From IMG/VR virus record IMGVR_UViG_3300029998_000020, positions 1 through 64,000 of that record: DNA of 64,000 nucleotides; one strand, written 5' to 3'. How positions within the stretch are numbered: the first letter of the stretch is position 1; every line of letters begins with the position of its first letter. The position numbers were made by a program, and so were the translations under genes. The notes under the pieces were generated by a model. That model saw nothing but the letters and a program-made list of their open reading frames with translations. It had not been told where the DNA came from and did not search any database. Positions 14,759 to 23,210 of the stretch are shown here, piece after piece. The stretch comes from a virus.

Positions 14759-15016
14759 TTAAAATAATTTATCTGGAAATATATCTTTATCTAATTTATT
14801 GAGTCTTTCATTTAACTCATTATATTTATCTATTTTATTTTTGTGAATAATCTTACATACTTTTTCAATTTCTTCTGTTAGATTATTAATAAATCCACAT
14901 TTGATGACTGTTATCGAATCATCATTCTCAATTATTGCTACTATTGAATTTTTTTTATATTTCAATTCAATATCGACATCATATTTATCTATAAATTTCA
15001 AAATTATACTTTCCAT
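14759..15016 (-). CDS. Hypothetical protein, 85 aa
   Basis: Begins MESIILKFIDKYDVDIELKY; beta-rich first half, then a helical tail KYNELNERLNKLDKDIFP, a loose relative of the Leu/Lys/Asn tail seen in other small proteins. Function unknown. Confidence 0.6.
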   Translation of the reverse strand: MESIILKFIDKYDVDIELKYKKNSIVAIIENDDSITVIKCGFINNLTEEIEKVCKIIHKNKIDKYNELNERLNKLDKDIFPDKLF

Positions 15017-15025
15017 TATTATTTT

Positions 15026-15451
15026 TTATTGTATAAATATTTGTTTAATCATATTCAATCTTTCTTCATCTGTCATTGGCTTATTCATTTCATATGAATA
15101 TTTTTCAGATATCAATCTCAATCTTTCACTTTCAGAATAATCAAATAAATTATCTATATTTGAACAATCAGCTATGATATTATCTTTGTCATCATAAATT
15201 ATATAATTATCTTTATTCTGTTCTAATTCATCATATATACTATCAGATATAAAATCATTTATTATATTAGCTGTAGATACACCATAAATAGAATTTAATA
15301 AAATAATATTAATCTTATTATAAGTTTCTAAAAAATCAAATAAATCTAATCCATTTTCATGAATACACTTCTCTTTTTTTCCTTCTTCTATAGAAAGTTC
15401 AACAAATTTTGTAAATGTGTATTTTTTCATACTATTTTTTATTTTTGTCAA
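15026..15451 (-). CDS. Hypothetical protein, 141 aa
   Basis: Begins MTKIKNSMKKYTFTKFVELS. The Met at residue 8 is an alternative start that would reduce the 20-nt overlap with the gene at 15432-16235. The C-terminus MTDEERLNMIKQIFIQ is helical. No recognised family. Confidence 0.6.
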   Translation of the reverse strand: MTKIKNSMKKYTFTKFVELSIEEGKKEKCIHENGLDLFDFLETYNKINIILLNSIYGVSTANIINDFISDSIYDELEQNKDNYIIYDDKDNIIADCSNIDNLFDYSESERLRLISEKYSYEMNKPMTDEERLNMIKQIFIQ

Positions 15452-16235
15452 TATCAGGAAATATGTATTCCAAGTAATATCTTGTTAATGAATATACATC
15501 AGCCCATTCAGATTTGCTACCAGAAAAATTTGTATTGATGAATGACAAACCAGTATTATAAAAATATTCTTTATTTATCTCTTTTTTAACATCTGTTATT
15601 ATATAGGCATCACCCAATTTATCACCAACTTTAAAATCAGCTATTTTATTAGCCATATCGTTTTCAGCAAACAATTCACAATGTTTACTGAAAACTTCAT
15701 CACAGGCAAATAATAACAAATCTAAACTGTATATGGTTTCACCTATTTGAGCCATTTTAACCTCAGTGAATTTAGGACGAACAAATGAAAGAGTATTCCA
15801 AATAGCATGAACGTTATCTTTTTCAATAATTTCAATTAGTGAAGGAAGAATTTGTTTCATTGTTAAAAATTTGTCATCAACATGTGCATCAGAGGTTTCA
15901 TCATCCATTTTGTCACGGTCATCACTTATTGTGAAAACAGACATTCTATCTCGATATGAAATTTCTTTATCTTTGTTAATAGATATAAATGTGAAATGAC
16001 TACTATATTGTCTTACTAATAGTTGAACATTATCCTTAACTAAGAAAAACCAATCATAGTTTTTTCCCTCACTAAATTTTAAATCGTCAAAGGTAAATTT
16101 ATCATCAACAGTATTGATAGGTATATATTTTAACAAATATTCAAAACTATATTTTAATTTTTGTATCAGCTTATTTTCATAAACTATGTGTTGTTTAAAA
16201 TTGCTTTCTTCAAACTTGAAAATATCTTTTTCCAT
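15432..16235 (-). CDS. Hypothetical protein, 267 aa
   Basis: Begins MEKDIFKFEESNFKQHIVYE; mixed alpha/beta, no membrane segment. It contains ADFKVGDKLGDAYIITDVKK, similar to the KxGD beta-barrel motif. First gene of the leftward operon after the 16.2-16.6 kb intergenic region, where TATCTTTG occurs on the minus strand at 16259-16266. Confidence 0.65.
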   Translation of the reverse strand: MEKDIFKFEESNFKQHIVYENKLIQKLKYSFEYLLKYIPINTVDDKFTFDDLKFSEGKNYDWFFLVKDNVQLLVRQYSSHFTFISINKDKEISYRDRMSVFTISDDRDKMDDETSDAHVDDKFLTMKQILPSLIEIIEKDNVHAIWNTLSFVRPKFTEVKMAQIGETIYSLDLLLFACDEVFSKHCELFAENDMANKIADFKVGDKLGDAYIITDVKKEINKEYFYNTGLSFINTNFSGSKSEWADVYSLTRYYLEYIFPDIDKNKK

Positions 16236-16615
16236 ATTGTTTTTATTTTTTAATTACACAAAGATACTAATTAATTTGATGATTATATTAATCAAGAGCT
16301 ATTTTTTATTTATTTTTAACTATTTAACTAATATCGTGATTATTAGTTAGTTATAAATAAAAATAAACTATTTGTTTATTTAAGTCTATACAATAACATA
16401 CTAAGTTAATTTATGGTAACTATTTATTACTATATAATAATATAACTAATAATTATAAATCAAATTAGATAATCTAATTTTATAATTAATTGATGATTTA
16501 ATCTGCTGATTTCCTTACTGTGAATCATATCTTATAGGCAGATTTTACTTTTTTACTTTGAATTTATACAATAATTCTACTTTTTAAAATCATCAATCAA
16601 AAACAAATTAAAGAC
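16236..16615. other. Divergent intergenic regulatory region
   Basis: No credible ORF. It separates the leftward operon (start 16235) from the plus-strand lysin (16616). A TATCTTTG -7 box is present on the minus strand (16259-16266) without a well-spaced TTTG. On the plus strand a 7-bp AATCTGC/GCAGATT inverted repeat (about 16499-16545) is followed by TTACTTTTTT, possibly an attenuator or terminator in the lysin leader. Also several short A/T palindromes. Confidence 0.45.
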
Positions 16616-17083
16616 ATGAGAAAAATTATAATAAGCATAATAATTATGCTATTGACTTTTAGTGCTTATACTAATGCACAAAATGAACAAAAAAAATTCA
16701 TAAATAAATTTGATGAATTATCTATATCACTAAGTAATGAATTTAAAATACCAGTCAGCGTAATACTTGCTATTTCATTGTGGGAAAGTGGTTCTGGTAC
16801 AAGTAGATTAAGTAGAACTAAACATAACTATTTTGGAGTAAAACAAGGAAAAAATTATAAACGTTATGATAATGATTCTGTATCATTTAGACATTTTTGT
16901 GAATTCATTTCAAAAAGAAAATATTATAAAAAATTAACATCTAACAATGTAACTGATTATCATATATGGGTACTCAATATCAAAAGAGGAGGATATTCAG
17001 AAACAAAAACATGGGACAAACATGTTATCTCTATGATTGAAATATATAATTTAACTATGATTGATGATAAATCTGAAGAATAA
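16616..17083 (+). CDS. Secreted GH73-type glucosaminidase (lysin), 155 aa
   Basis: An N-terminal signal peptide (MRKIIISIIIMLLTFSAYTNA, cleavage near residue 21) is followed by a FlgJ/GH73-like peptidoglycan hydrolase domain. It has the catalytic Glu in LWESGSGTSRLS (Glu57) and the signature HNYFGVKQGKNYKRY with FISKRKYYKKL and W..NIKRGGYS. It would cleave peptidoglycan glycan chains after export to the periplasm, so it could act in host lysis without a classical holin. It is isolated on the plus strand with its own leader. Confidence 0.85.
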   Translation: MRKIIISIIIMLLTFSAYTNAQNEQKKFINKFDELSISLSNEFKIPVSVILAISLWESGSGTSRLSRTKHNYFGVKQGKNYKRYDNDSVSFRHFCEFISKRKYYKKLTSNNVTDYHIWVLNIKRGGYSETKTWDKHVISMIEIYNLTMIDDKSEE

Positions 17084-17084
17084 T

Positions 17085-17165
17085 TTATAGATTATTTAAT
17101 CTATTTAACTTTTCAGTTCTATCATTTTTTAATTTCTTTCTTTCTTCTTCTCTATCAAATATCAT
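17085..17165 (-). CDS. Possible very short basic protein with recurring tail
   Basis: ATG 17165 opens 26 codons (MIFDREEERKKL ... NDRTEKLNRLNNL). In the same frame the coding-like sequence extends upstream (FSYDLVANPAFYNYTF) to a TTG that would overlap the end of 17221-17532. The EEER...KLNRLNNL end is the C-terminal tail found on many small proteins here, which supports real coding. The true start is uncertain. Confidence 0.45.
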   Translation of the reverse strand: MIFDREEERKKLKNDRTEKLNRLNNL

Positions 17166-17220
17166 TTTAAATGTATAGTTATAAAATGCAGGATTTGCTA
17201 CTAAGTCGTAGCTGAAAAGT

Positions 17221-17532
17221 TTACTTGATTTTATTTCCAATTTGCTTCAATTTCTTTTTTCTTAGATGCTTAACATATTCATTAGGAAAGTTATCATAGT
17301 CCAATACAGGCTTGTTTGAAGCTTCCTTTATGACATCTAATTGCCATTGTATTGACTCAACTGGATCATCACATTCACTTTCATAAGATATTATAGTAAT
17401 TGGATTTTCAGTACAAGCTTCAGGTAAGTCCGTTTCATCGTTATAATATACTTCATAAATACTAAAATGAACATCAGAGTATAAATCTGTTGTTATTCTT
17501 TTTGCTAAAATTCTATAATTCCAATGTGTCAT
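17221..17532 (-). CDS. Conserved small phage/bacterial protein, 103 aa
   Basis: The start MTHWNYRILAKR and the segment EVYYNDETDLPEACTENPI, with NKPVLDYDNFP, belong to a widespread unannotated family that I recognise from phages and bacteria. Here it carries an added basic tail LRKKKLKQIGNKIK. The downstream short ORF may overlap its end. Confidence 0.75.
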   Translation of the reverse strand: MTHWNYRILAKRITTDLYSDVHFSIYEVYYNDETDLPEACTENPITIISYESECDDPVESIQWQLDVIKEASNKPVLDYDNFPNEYVKHLRKKKLKQIGNKIK

Positions 17533-17566
17533 AATAATTATATATCTATAAGATAAAATAGTTTAT

Positions 17567-17600
17567 AAAAAAAGTCAGAATAATTATTCTGACTTTTTTT
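17567..17600. terminator. Bidirectional terminator
   Basis: AAAAAAAGTCAGAAT-AATT-ATTCTGACTTTTTTT, perfectly symmetrical. The same stem-loop sequence recurs at 23211-23242. Confidence 0.85.
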
Positions 17601-17609
17601 ATTGTTGTG

Positions 17610-17810
17610 TTATATCATAACATTTAACCAATTTGCTATTGGAATCATTACATAAATAGCCAATAAACATATAATCAATACTATTATTGAAGTTATTGGA
17701 TATAATCTCCAATAAAATTTTATTCCAATAATAACAGATGATAAATGACAAAAAGCACACACAATGAGTGAAATTATTTGTAAAAAAATAAGAAAATTTA
17801 TATTTACCAT
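17610..17810 (-). CDS. Small two-helix membrane protein, 66 aa
   Basis: Two hydrophobic segments (about residues 4-28 IFLQIISLIVCAFCHLSSVI and 40-58 IVLIICLLAIYVMIPIA) flank a short polar loop KFYWRLYP. Size and topology would fit a small holin-like or anti-superinfection membrane protein, but nothing specific identifies it. Confidence 0.65.
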   Translation of the reverse strand: MVNINFLIFLQIISLIVCAFCHLSSVIIGIKFYWRLYPITSIIVLIICLLAIYVMIPIANWLNVMI

Positions 17811-17823
17811 GATAATTTTTAAT

Positions 17824-18117
17824 TTATTGAATTGAATTTAATTTGTTTAATTTATTTTTTCTTGATAAATTTTTGATAGCATTATCAATTAGGTTATCTG
17901 TAATTTCTTTTTTATAATATCTGAAATTATAAGAAGACTTCATTATTTCTAATTGATGTTCATTTGCATTCATTAATTTATTTAAAATACCCTCTTCTAA
18001 TTCTTTATAGAATAGCATTTGACCTACCACTTGAATATCCTTATATTTTAATGTGAGTTCTGAAATTAATTCTAAGTTATCACAACTTTTTTTTAATTGT
18101 TCAATTAATTCCTCCAT
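17824..18117 (-). CDS. Hypothetical helical protein with basic tail, 97 aa
   Basis: Begins MEELIEQLKKSCDNLELISE; all-helical prediction; ends LSRKNKLNKLNSIQ, a clear copy of the RKxKLxKLN tail. Here the tail does not overlap the next start, so it is not explained by gene overlap. Confidence 0.65.
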   Translation of the reverse strand: MEELIEQLKKSCDNLELISELTLKYKDIQVVGQMLFYKELEEGILNKLMNANEHQLEIMKSSYNFRYYKKEITDNLIDNAIKNLSRKNKLNKLNSIQ

Positions 18118-18125
18118 TTAATTAT

Positions 18126-18458
18126 TTAGATTAAACTTATTTTATATCCTAATTTTTTTAGACATCTATAAAAATTGTCAATATCTAAAACTCCACTATT
18201 TTTTAGTAAAATATTAATATTATCTGTTTCCTTTTTTTCTTCAATTTCAAAATCTAATTGTCCTTTTACAAATCTCTCGACATCTGAATCATTAGGATAA
18301 GAATCTACAATTTCTTGTAAATCTTCAGTAGATAAATCATACCTATTCATCATCTCACCTATTTCTGATAAATAATCTGACATTGTGTAACTACAATAAT
18401 CATCATCATTTACGAATTTTTTCATTTCAATGTAGAATTTCTCTAATTTTGTTTTCAT
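18126..18458 (-). CDS. Hypothetical protein, 110 aa
   Basis: Begins MKTKLEKFYIEMKKFVNDDD; acidic and helical, ending FYRCLKKLGYKISLI. One nucleotide separates it from the upstream gene. No recognised family. Confidence 0.6.
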   Translation of the reverse strand: MKTKLEKFYIEMKKFVNDDDYCSYTMSDYLSEIGEMMNRYDLSTEDLQEIVDSYPNDSDVERFVKGQLDFEIEEKKETDNINILLKNSGVLDIDNFYRCLKKLGYKISLI

Positions 18459-18459
18459 G

Positions 18460-18954
18460 TTACATTATTTTTTTAGTTAATTTATTGAATATTGGAGCAC
18501 AGTGTTTTAATTTGCACCACTGGACAGATTTTAATGTTTTTGTGTCATATAAGCTTCCTGTCATTTCTCCATTATATGAAATATCATGATAATAAACTTT
18601 ACCCCAATGATACACAAGAACCATATTTCTTTTGTTCTCTGAATTGTGATATGGTACTTCTTTACCAAGAATATAATTATCTGATAATTTATAATCCTTA
18701 TATTCAAAGTTATCTAAGCTTTGATATTCTGTACCATCAAACACCCAAGAATCTTTAATACTATTGAAGTAAATATTCATTAATCTACTGAACTCTTGAG
18801 ATTTAATTATAGTAGAGTTAAGAAGAAGAAATTCATTGAATGATATTCTTTTATCTACTAACTTTATATCATTCCTTATAGAAAATGTGTCTGTATTTTC
18901 ATTGTATTGCACTAATTTACCACAATCAGTTTTATAATACACTTTCTTATTCAT
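18460..18954 (-). CDS. Hypothetical protein, 164 aa
   Basis: Begins MNKKVYYKTDCGKLVQYNEN; beta-rich middle with DSWVFDGTEYQSLDNFEYKD and VLVYHWGKVYYHDISYNG. Part of an operon with tight spacing to both neighbours. Function unknown. Confidence 0.6.
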   Translation of the reverse strand: MNKKVYYKTDCGKLVQYNENTDTFSIRNDIKLVDKRISFNEFLLLNSTIIKSQEFSRLMNIYFNSIKDSWVFDGTEYQSLDNFEYKDYKLSDNYILGKEVPYHNSENKRNMVLVYHWGKVYYHDISYNGEMTGSLYDTKTLKSVQWCKLKHCAPIFNKLTKKIM

Positions 18955-18957
18955 GAT

Positions 18958-19290
18958 TTATTTTTTAAGAGTAAGTAAATAATATTCATCTTTATTTATC
19001 ATAGATTTATATGATAATTCAGATTTACATTGATAATTACCAGACGGTAACATCATCAATATATCTTGTTCTTCAATAGGTAAATCAAGTTGTCCATAAT
19101 CGCCATCTAAGAAACATGGAATATCAAATTCTGCTAATTCCTCAGCATCATCGTGTATATAAGCTCCTTTTCCTATTGGAAGATTAATAAGTTTACCTAA
19201 ATTAATATTCTCAGTGGATATTAATAATTCACTTTGTTCAGAAGAAAACATTCCATGCGGATTTGTTGTAGTAAATCTTAATTGCTTCAT
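18958..19290 (-). CDS. Hypothetical protein, 110 aa
   Basis: Begins MKQLRFTTTNPHGMFSSEQS and contains GKGAYIHDDAEELAEFDIPC. Three nucleotides upstream of the gene at 18460-18954. No family recognised. Confidence 0.6.
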   Translation of the reverse strand: MKQLRFTTTNPHGMFSSEQSELLISTENINLGKLINLPIGKGAYIHDDAEELAEFDIPCFLDGDYGQLDLPIEEQDILMMLPSGNYQCKSELSYKSMINKDEYYLLTLKK

Positions 19291-19408
19291 AATTATTTTT
19301 AAAATATAAAAAATCTTATAACATTACATAAAGATATCAAAAGACATATTAGTATAAATTTCATTTCTTTTTTCATATGATTTTTTATTAGTATACATTT
19401 TTCACATA

Positions 19409-19948
19409 TTATTTAATATCTACAAATTGATGTAAGTTTAAACCAACACTGATTCCTTGTTCTCTTATTCCACACGTATATTTAATGTCAATTTTTTTGA
19501 ATGATGAACAGATTATAATGCCTGTATTATAATATGAACTAGAACTACCCAATTTAATATGTCCATATTCCATATCACTATATAATTGTGATTTAGAAAC
19601 AAGCCCCACAAATGGTATGACATATAACCATTTGTTTGTTGTAATACAATATCCAACTTTGAAACTTTCAAGTAATTCTTTATCTGTTAAATATCCTTCA
19701 CCATATACATTTTCTGGACTCGAACCATAATTACTACCATATGAAAAATAACAATTAAGAAAAGTAATACCAAATGATAATACGATAGGAGAAGAATAAT
19801 TTGTGTTTAAATATGACACTCCTAAATCAAACGTGTTAATACCAAATGGATATTTACCAGTGTATGGTTTTTTAAAACTCCAATCTGATTTAGATTGTGA
19901 AAACACACTCACAGAAACAATCAACATTAACAATGATATTTTTTTCAT
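19409..19948 (-). CDS. Exported outer-membrane-like beta protein, 179 aa
   Basis: A signal peptide (MKKISLLMLIVSVSVFSQS, cleavage after about residue 17) precedes a body of alternating hydrophobic/aromatic strands (FGINTFDLGVSYLNTNY, WLYVIPFVGLVS, KLGSSSSYYNTGIII) that ends in short amphipathic strands, consistent with a small outer-membrane barrel. A phage protein sent to the outer membrane could block superinfection by masking receptors; that is inference. Confidence 0.65.
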   Translation of the reverse strand: MKKISLLMLIVSVSVFSQSKSDWSFKKPYTGKYPFGINTFDLGVSYLNTNYSSPIVLSFGITFLNCYFSYGSNYGSSPENVYGEGYLTDKELLESFKVGYCITTNKWLYVIPFVGLVSKSQLYSDMEYGHIKLGSSSSYYNTGIIICSSFKKIDIKYTCGIREQGISVGLNLHQFVDIK

Positions 19949-19959
19949 ATAATTTTTTA

Positions 19960-20376
19960 TTAGTATACATTTACTTCAGAAAATTTGCAAATATTTAGTA
20001 TTTCTATATCTTTTGATACATCATTACCTATACTTCTATTATATGGTATATCAACAGTGAAAAAATAATCTTTCCTGATGTTCCACATTTTTGATTCTCT
20101 GTTACCCCAGAATATCACAAAATATGAGCTATCTGATTTCAATTTAATTGTCATGTCAGTATAATAGCTATCTTTGAAGTACATTTTAAATGTTGTGTCA
20201 TTAAAACTAGCATACTCACTTAATGACAGATAATCTTTATTCTCGATGATACAATCTTTAAAATTGTCTTTTCTGAAATCTGATTTTTCTGATATTTTAA
20301 TAGCAAATTGATATATTAATGCTGAATATAAACTGAATATCAGTATAAACCATAATGCAACTAATGTTTTTTTCAT
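19960..20376 (-). CDS. Membrane-anchored WGNR-domain protein, 138 aa
   Basis: One N-terminal transmembrane helix (about residues 6-27, VALWFILIFSLYSALIYQFA) is followed by a soluble domain with SYYTDMTIKLKSDSSYFVIF, WGNRESKMWNIRKDYFF. The same domain, without the membrane anchor, is encoded at 20881-21201, so these are paralogues with different location. Function unknown. Confidence 0.65.
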   Translation of the reverse strand: MKKTLVALWFILIFSLYSALIYQFAIKISEKSDFRKDNFKDCIIENKDYLSLSEYASFNDTTFKMYFKDSYYTDMTIKLKSDSSYFVIFWGNRESKMWNIRKDYFFTVDIPYNRSIGNDVSKDIEILNICKFSEVNVY

Positions 20377-20384
20377 ACTTTTTA

Positions 20385-20900
20385 TTATTCTTCTATAAAA
20401 TTACCAATTAAATTATCACTAAATAGACTATCTGATTTGATAAAAATAGTATAACCATTTTCATATTTTTCTATGAAATTTTCATAATTATCATCAATTG
20501 TTCCTTTGAGTTCTTTAAGTTCAAGACAATCAAAAACTTTAAATGCATTATAATCATACTCTTTTGATTTTTTACTCAGCCAGTCCTTTCTTTCTTCTTT
20601 TGTTTTAAAAGACTCAACGCCATGCCTATGTTCATATGCAATAAAATCATGCTCTACTATTACCACATTTCCGTCGTCAATTATAATGTATGATTTCTCA
20701 GATAATTTAGATTTTGTTATACTTTTATCATATTCATATAACAATGAATCAACATCACCCTTATTTTCAACAAAACTGGATAACCAATAGTCATTGAATT
20801 TATTTTTATCATTAGATTTTTTAAATTCTTCAATGAGTTCTTGCCTAATGGACAAATATCTTGAAATTAAATCATTATCTTTATTTACTATTGGTTTCAT
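20385..20900 (-). CDS. Hypothetical protein, 171 aa
   Basis: Begins MKPIVNKDNDLISRYLSIRQ; charged, mixed alpha/beta (SYIIIDDGNVVIVEHDFIAY). It sits between the two WGNR paralogues and overlaps the upstream one by 20 nt. No recognised motif. Confidence 0.6.
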   Translation of the reverse strand: MKPIVNKDNDLISRYLSIRQELIEEFKKSNDKNKFNDYWLSSFVENKGDVDSLLYEYDKSITKSKLSEKSYIIIDDGNVVIVEHDFIAYEHRHGVESFKTKEERKDWLSKKSKEYDYNAFKVFDCLELKELKGTIDDNYENFIEKYENGYTIFIKSDSLFSDNLIGNFIEE

Positions 20901-21201
20901 AATAATGAGTTTTTGATTTAAGAATGTTCAAAATATGAGTATCAATATCTGTGTGTTTGGTTTTACTGACAATGTTAGCACAAAAAAAGAAATCTTCTTT
21001 AAAATACCATAACCATGATTTTCTATTACCCCAGTAACACACACAATAAAATCTATCATCATTCCCACATTCAGATAGTTTAATAGTTAACATGGTATAA
21101 TAACTATTTTTTATAGGCATAAAAAAATGATGATTAATACTATCATATTCAAACTTATCAAAGTTTTTTAGTATGAAATCTTTACATTTTGATTTTCTCA
21201 T
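20881..21201 (-). CDS. Soluble WGNR-domain protein, 106 aa
   Basis: Contains NSYYTMLTIKLSECGND, YCVCYWGNRKSWLWYFKEDF, aligning with the soluble part of the product of 19960-20376 but starting directly without a membrane segment. Overlaps both flanking genes by a few nucleotides. Confidence 0.65.
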   Translation of the reverse strand: MRKSKCKDFILKNFDKFEYDSINHHFFMPIKNSYYTMLTIKLSECGNDDRFYCVCYWGNRKSWLWYFKEDFFFCANIVSKTKHTDIDTHILNILKSKTHYYETNSK

Positions 21202-21572
21202 GATTCAATTTTTAAATCACCAAAAATATCTTTATTGTCATTCACCATCTCTTGTAGCTGTTTTGATCTTGGTGCCATTTTAAATACATTTAAATAAAGT
21301 TGAGCAACATCATTTAAATCTATTATGATCAAGTGAGTATATAACAAGTCGATTGTCATTTCTTCTATGTTCCAACCTTCTTTTTCCCTAATACCATCAG
21401 ATAATTCTTCAATTAATGCAAAATCTCCACAGATTAACTTAATTAATCTTGAAACTTCAGAATTATACTTTTTTTCTTTGTGACATATTGTAATTACTTT
21501 ATCAGATTTTTTTCTAATTTTTTTCAATATTTCCTCAAAATTACCAAGTGGCTTTATATCTTCTATTTTCAT
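21198..21572 (-). CDS. Hypothetical protein, 124 aa
   Basis: Begins MKIEDIKPLGNFEEILKKIR; helical, with VITICHKEKKYNSEVSRLIK. Coupled by ATGA overlap to both neighbours. No recognised family. Confidence 0.6.
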   Translation of the reverse strand: MKIEDIKPLGNFEEILKKIRKKSDKVITICHKEKKYNSEVSRLIKLICGDFALIEELSDGIREKEGWNIEEMTIDLLYTHLIIIDLNDVAQLYLNVFKMAPRSKQLQEMVNDNKDIFGDLKIES

Positions 21573-21805
21573 ATCTTAGATTCTTCTTTTGTCTTTTTTA
21601 ATTCTATTTCTTTGAATTTCTTCTTTGTTTCTTCAATGTTTTTATTCATTTTTCTGATAATTGAACGAATTTCATCTTCTCTTTGTTCAGCTAAACTATC
21701 TTCACTCCATTGTTCGTACCTAAAATGATATTTTGGATGATAAATTTTAGCAATACTATTCAATGCTTCACTTTTATACTGTCGTATGATTTCATTTTTT
21801 GTCAT
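21569..21805 (-). CDS. Small paralogue A, 78 aa
   Basis: Begins MTKNEIIRQYKSEALNSIAK and has IYHPKYHF, AEQREDEIRSIIRKMNKNIEE. The next gene upstream (21844-22050) has the same layout: MTRDQILQQIRNEALNNIAK, IYNPKYKF, SEQREHKISSIIEQMHKDIE. They are tandem duplicates. Function unknown; helical with a conserved H/NPKYxF turn. Confidence 0.7.
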   Translation of the reverse strand: MTKNEIIRQYKSEALNSIAKIYHPKYHFRYEQWSEDSLAEQREDEIRSIIRKMNKNIEETKKKFKEIELKKTKEESKI

Positions 21806-21843
21806 TGCCTTATAATTTAGATTGTTTTATATTTTCTCTTTGT

Positions 21844-22050
21844 TTACTCAATGTCTTTATGCATCTGTTCAATGATAGAACTTATTTTATGCTCCCTTTG
21901 TTCAGAACAACTTACATCATCACCAAAGTCATAGTAATCTCCTATATCATCCCTGTCATAGTAGTCAAACTTATATTTTGGATTATAAATTTTCGCAATA
22001 TTATTCAATGCCTCATTTCTAATTTGTTGTAATATTTGATCTCTTGTCAT
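21844..22050 (-). CDS. Small paralogue B, 68 aa
   Basis: Tandem duplicate of the gene at 21569-21805, with an extra acidic insertion DDIGDYYDFGDD in the middle and a shorter C-terminus. Confidence 0.7.
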   Translation of the reverse strand: MTRDQILQQIRNEALNNIAKIYNPKYKFDYYDRDDIGDYYDFGDDVSCSEQREHKISSIIEQMHKDIE

Positions 22051-22070
22051 TGAATTATATTTTAGAATGT

Positions 22071-22250
22071 TTATTCATTAAGTCCAGATAGTTCAATAAC
22101 AATATCTTCTTTTAATTTACCAGTACAAATTGCAAGAACCTCACTAATTTCAAAAATTGAAATTTGGTTTTCAACGTCTGCTTGATTTTTGTTTGATCTA
22201 ACAAATGCTCTTGCATTATTAATCATCATTTGATAATAAGGATTTTCCAT
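22071..22250 (-). CDS. Hypothetical protein, 59 aa
   Basis: A frame of 59 residues begins MENPYYQMMINNARAFVRSN and ends KEDIVIELSGLNE. It fits exactly between the genes at 21844-22050 and 22252-22461, and EVLAICTGKLKEDIV looks like an ordinary helical domain. No family recognised. Confidence 0.65.
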   Translation of the reverse strand: MENPYYQMMINNARAFVRSNKNQADVENQISIFEISEVLAICTGKLKEDIVIELSGLNE

Positions 22251-22251
22251 T

Positions 22252-22461
22252 TTATTTAGTTTTTATTGATAATTCATTAACTATAGTATTCATGTCCTCA
22301 ACTATTGGAACAATCTTGGCTCTTACTTCTTCTGATAGAATATAGTCCTTTACAAATAACAATTGGCACGAAATAGAGTCAAACTCATTCTTCAATTTGT
22401 TTAGTTCCTCAGATATTTTTCTGTACTTTTCTTTTTGATCTGGATTAAGCTGTTTCATTTT
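22252..22461 (-). CDS. Hypothetical coiled-coil protein, 69 aa
   Basis: The frame is open back to 22494, but that would place the start inside the -7 box at 22484-22491. The ATG at 22461 has the leader AAAACTAAATAAA, as does the gene starting at 50044. The protein MKQLNPDQKEKYRKISEELN is a single heptad-like helix pair. Function unknown. Confidence 0.65.
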   Translation of the reverse strand, partial: KMKQLNPDQKEKYRKISEELNKLKNEFDSISCQLLFVKDYILSEEVRAKIVPIVEDMNTIVNELSIKTK

Positions 22462-22483
22462 ATTTAGTTTTATAATTATGATA

Positions 22484-22513
22484 CAAAGATACAACTATTT
22501 TTTATGATTCAAG
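22484..22513 (-). promoter_or_regulatory. Bacteroidota-type promoter
   Basis: On the minus strand: CTTG (22510-22513), 18-nt spacer, TATCTTTG (22484-22491). The 37 nt after the -7 box are nearly identical to those before the gene starting at 50044. Confidence 0.55.
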
Positions 22514-22804
22514 TAAAATATTATTATTTTTTGTGATTTTTTGTGATTCTTCTATTTGTTTTAATTTTACTTTCCTTTCTTCTTTCTCAGAATAAAAAAA
22601 TCTATTAAAATTAGGAAGTTCTTCATAATCTTTTTCTAATGAGAAACAATAATAAGTATATCGATTATTTTCATTAATATTACGCATCTCAACAAAATAT
22701 CTAAATAACTCATTCATAACATAATAATTACCTCTAACGAAATCATATATTGATTCTTTACAACAATATTTCCTTTTTGTGTTTTTAATTCTACTATCCA
22801 ACAT
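22502..22804 (-). CDS. Small aromatic-rich protein, 100 aa
   Basis: Begins MLDSRIKNTKRKYCCKESIY. It shares KY.CK.SIY.F..G..Y and the FYSEKEERKVKLKQIEESQ end with the upstream gene (22794-23042), so the two are diverged tandem paralogues. The tail is a variant of the RKxKLxKL motif. The start codon overlaps the upstream gene's last codons. Confidence 0.65.
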   Translation of the reverse strand: MLDSRIKNTKRKYCCKESIYDFVRGNYYVMNELFRYFVEMRNINENNRYTYYCFSLEKDYEELPNFNRFFYSEKEERKVKLKQIEESQKITKNNNILLES

Positions 22805-23042
22805 TATTGAGGCTTTCTAATTTTAACATTCTTTCTTCTTTTTCACTGTAAAAATAATCATAAAAATAAAAATAGTAAGTTGTATATTTAAATATACAGA
22901 AAATTTCATCAAACTCTATTCCATCCACTATCAAACGTAATATAACATCACTGTTGCTACACCAAGTTGTGTAATAACTATGCCCTTTTTCAAATCTATA
23001 TATTGACTTCTTACAAAGATACTTTGTACCTATTTTCAACAT
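22794..23042 (-). CDS. Small aromatic-rich protein, 82 aa
   Basis: MLKIGTKYLCKKSIYRFEKG starts like the KxGxKY beta-barrel family, and it ends YSEKEERMLKLESLNNVG. Paralogue of 22502-22804. Own promoter at 23058-23088, so it heads a two-gene unit. Confidence 0.65.
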   Translation of the reverse strand: MLKIGTKYLCKKSIYRFEKGHSYYTTWCSNSDVILRLIVDGIEFDEIFCIFKYTTYYFYFYDYFYSEKEERMLKLESLNNVG

Positions 23043-23057
23043 TGTTTATATTTTTTA

Positions 23058-23088
23058 CAAAGATAATAAAAATATTTTATATGACAAT
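23058..23088 (-). promoter_or_regulatory. Bacteroidota-type promoter
   Basis: On the minus strand: ATTG (23085-23088), 19-nt spacer, TATCTTTG (23058-23065), directly upstream of the ATG at 23042. Confidence 0.6.
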
Positions 23089-23120
23089 TTTTTTATATAA
23101 GAGAAATAAAAAAATTAAAT

Positions 23121-23210
23121 ATGAAATATGCAAAAATATTTGAATTGTATCATGAGTATGATATAAATTATGTGGGTACTCGTGGTGGCTCTCCTAATAA
23201 TAAAAAATAA
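23121..23210 (+). CDS. Possible 29-residue microprotein with its own terminator
   Basis: A plus-strand frame MKYAKIFELYHEYDINYVGT, then RGGSPNNKK, with an A-rich leader, ending one base before a perfect terminator hairpin. It stands alone between minus-strand operons. Microprotein or part of a small RNA. Confidence 0.45.
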   Translation: MKYAKIFELYHEYDINYVGTRGGSPNNKK

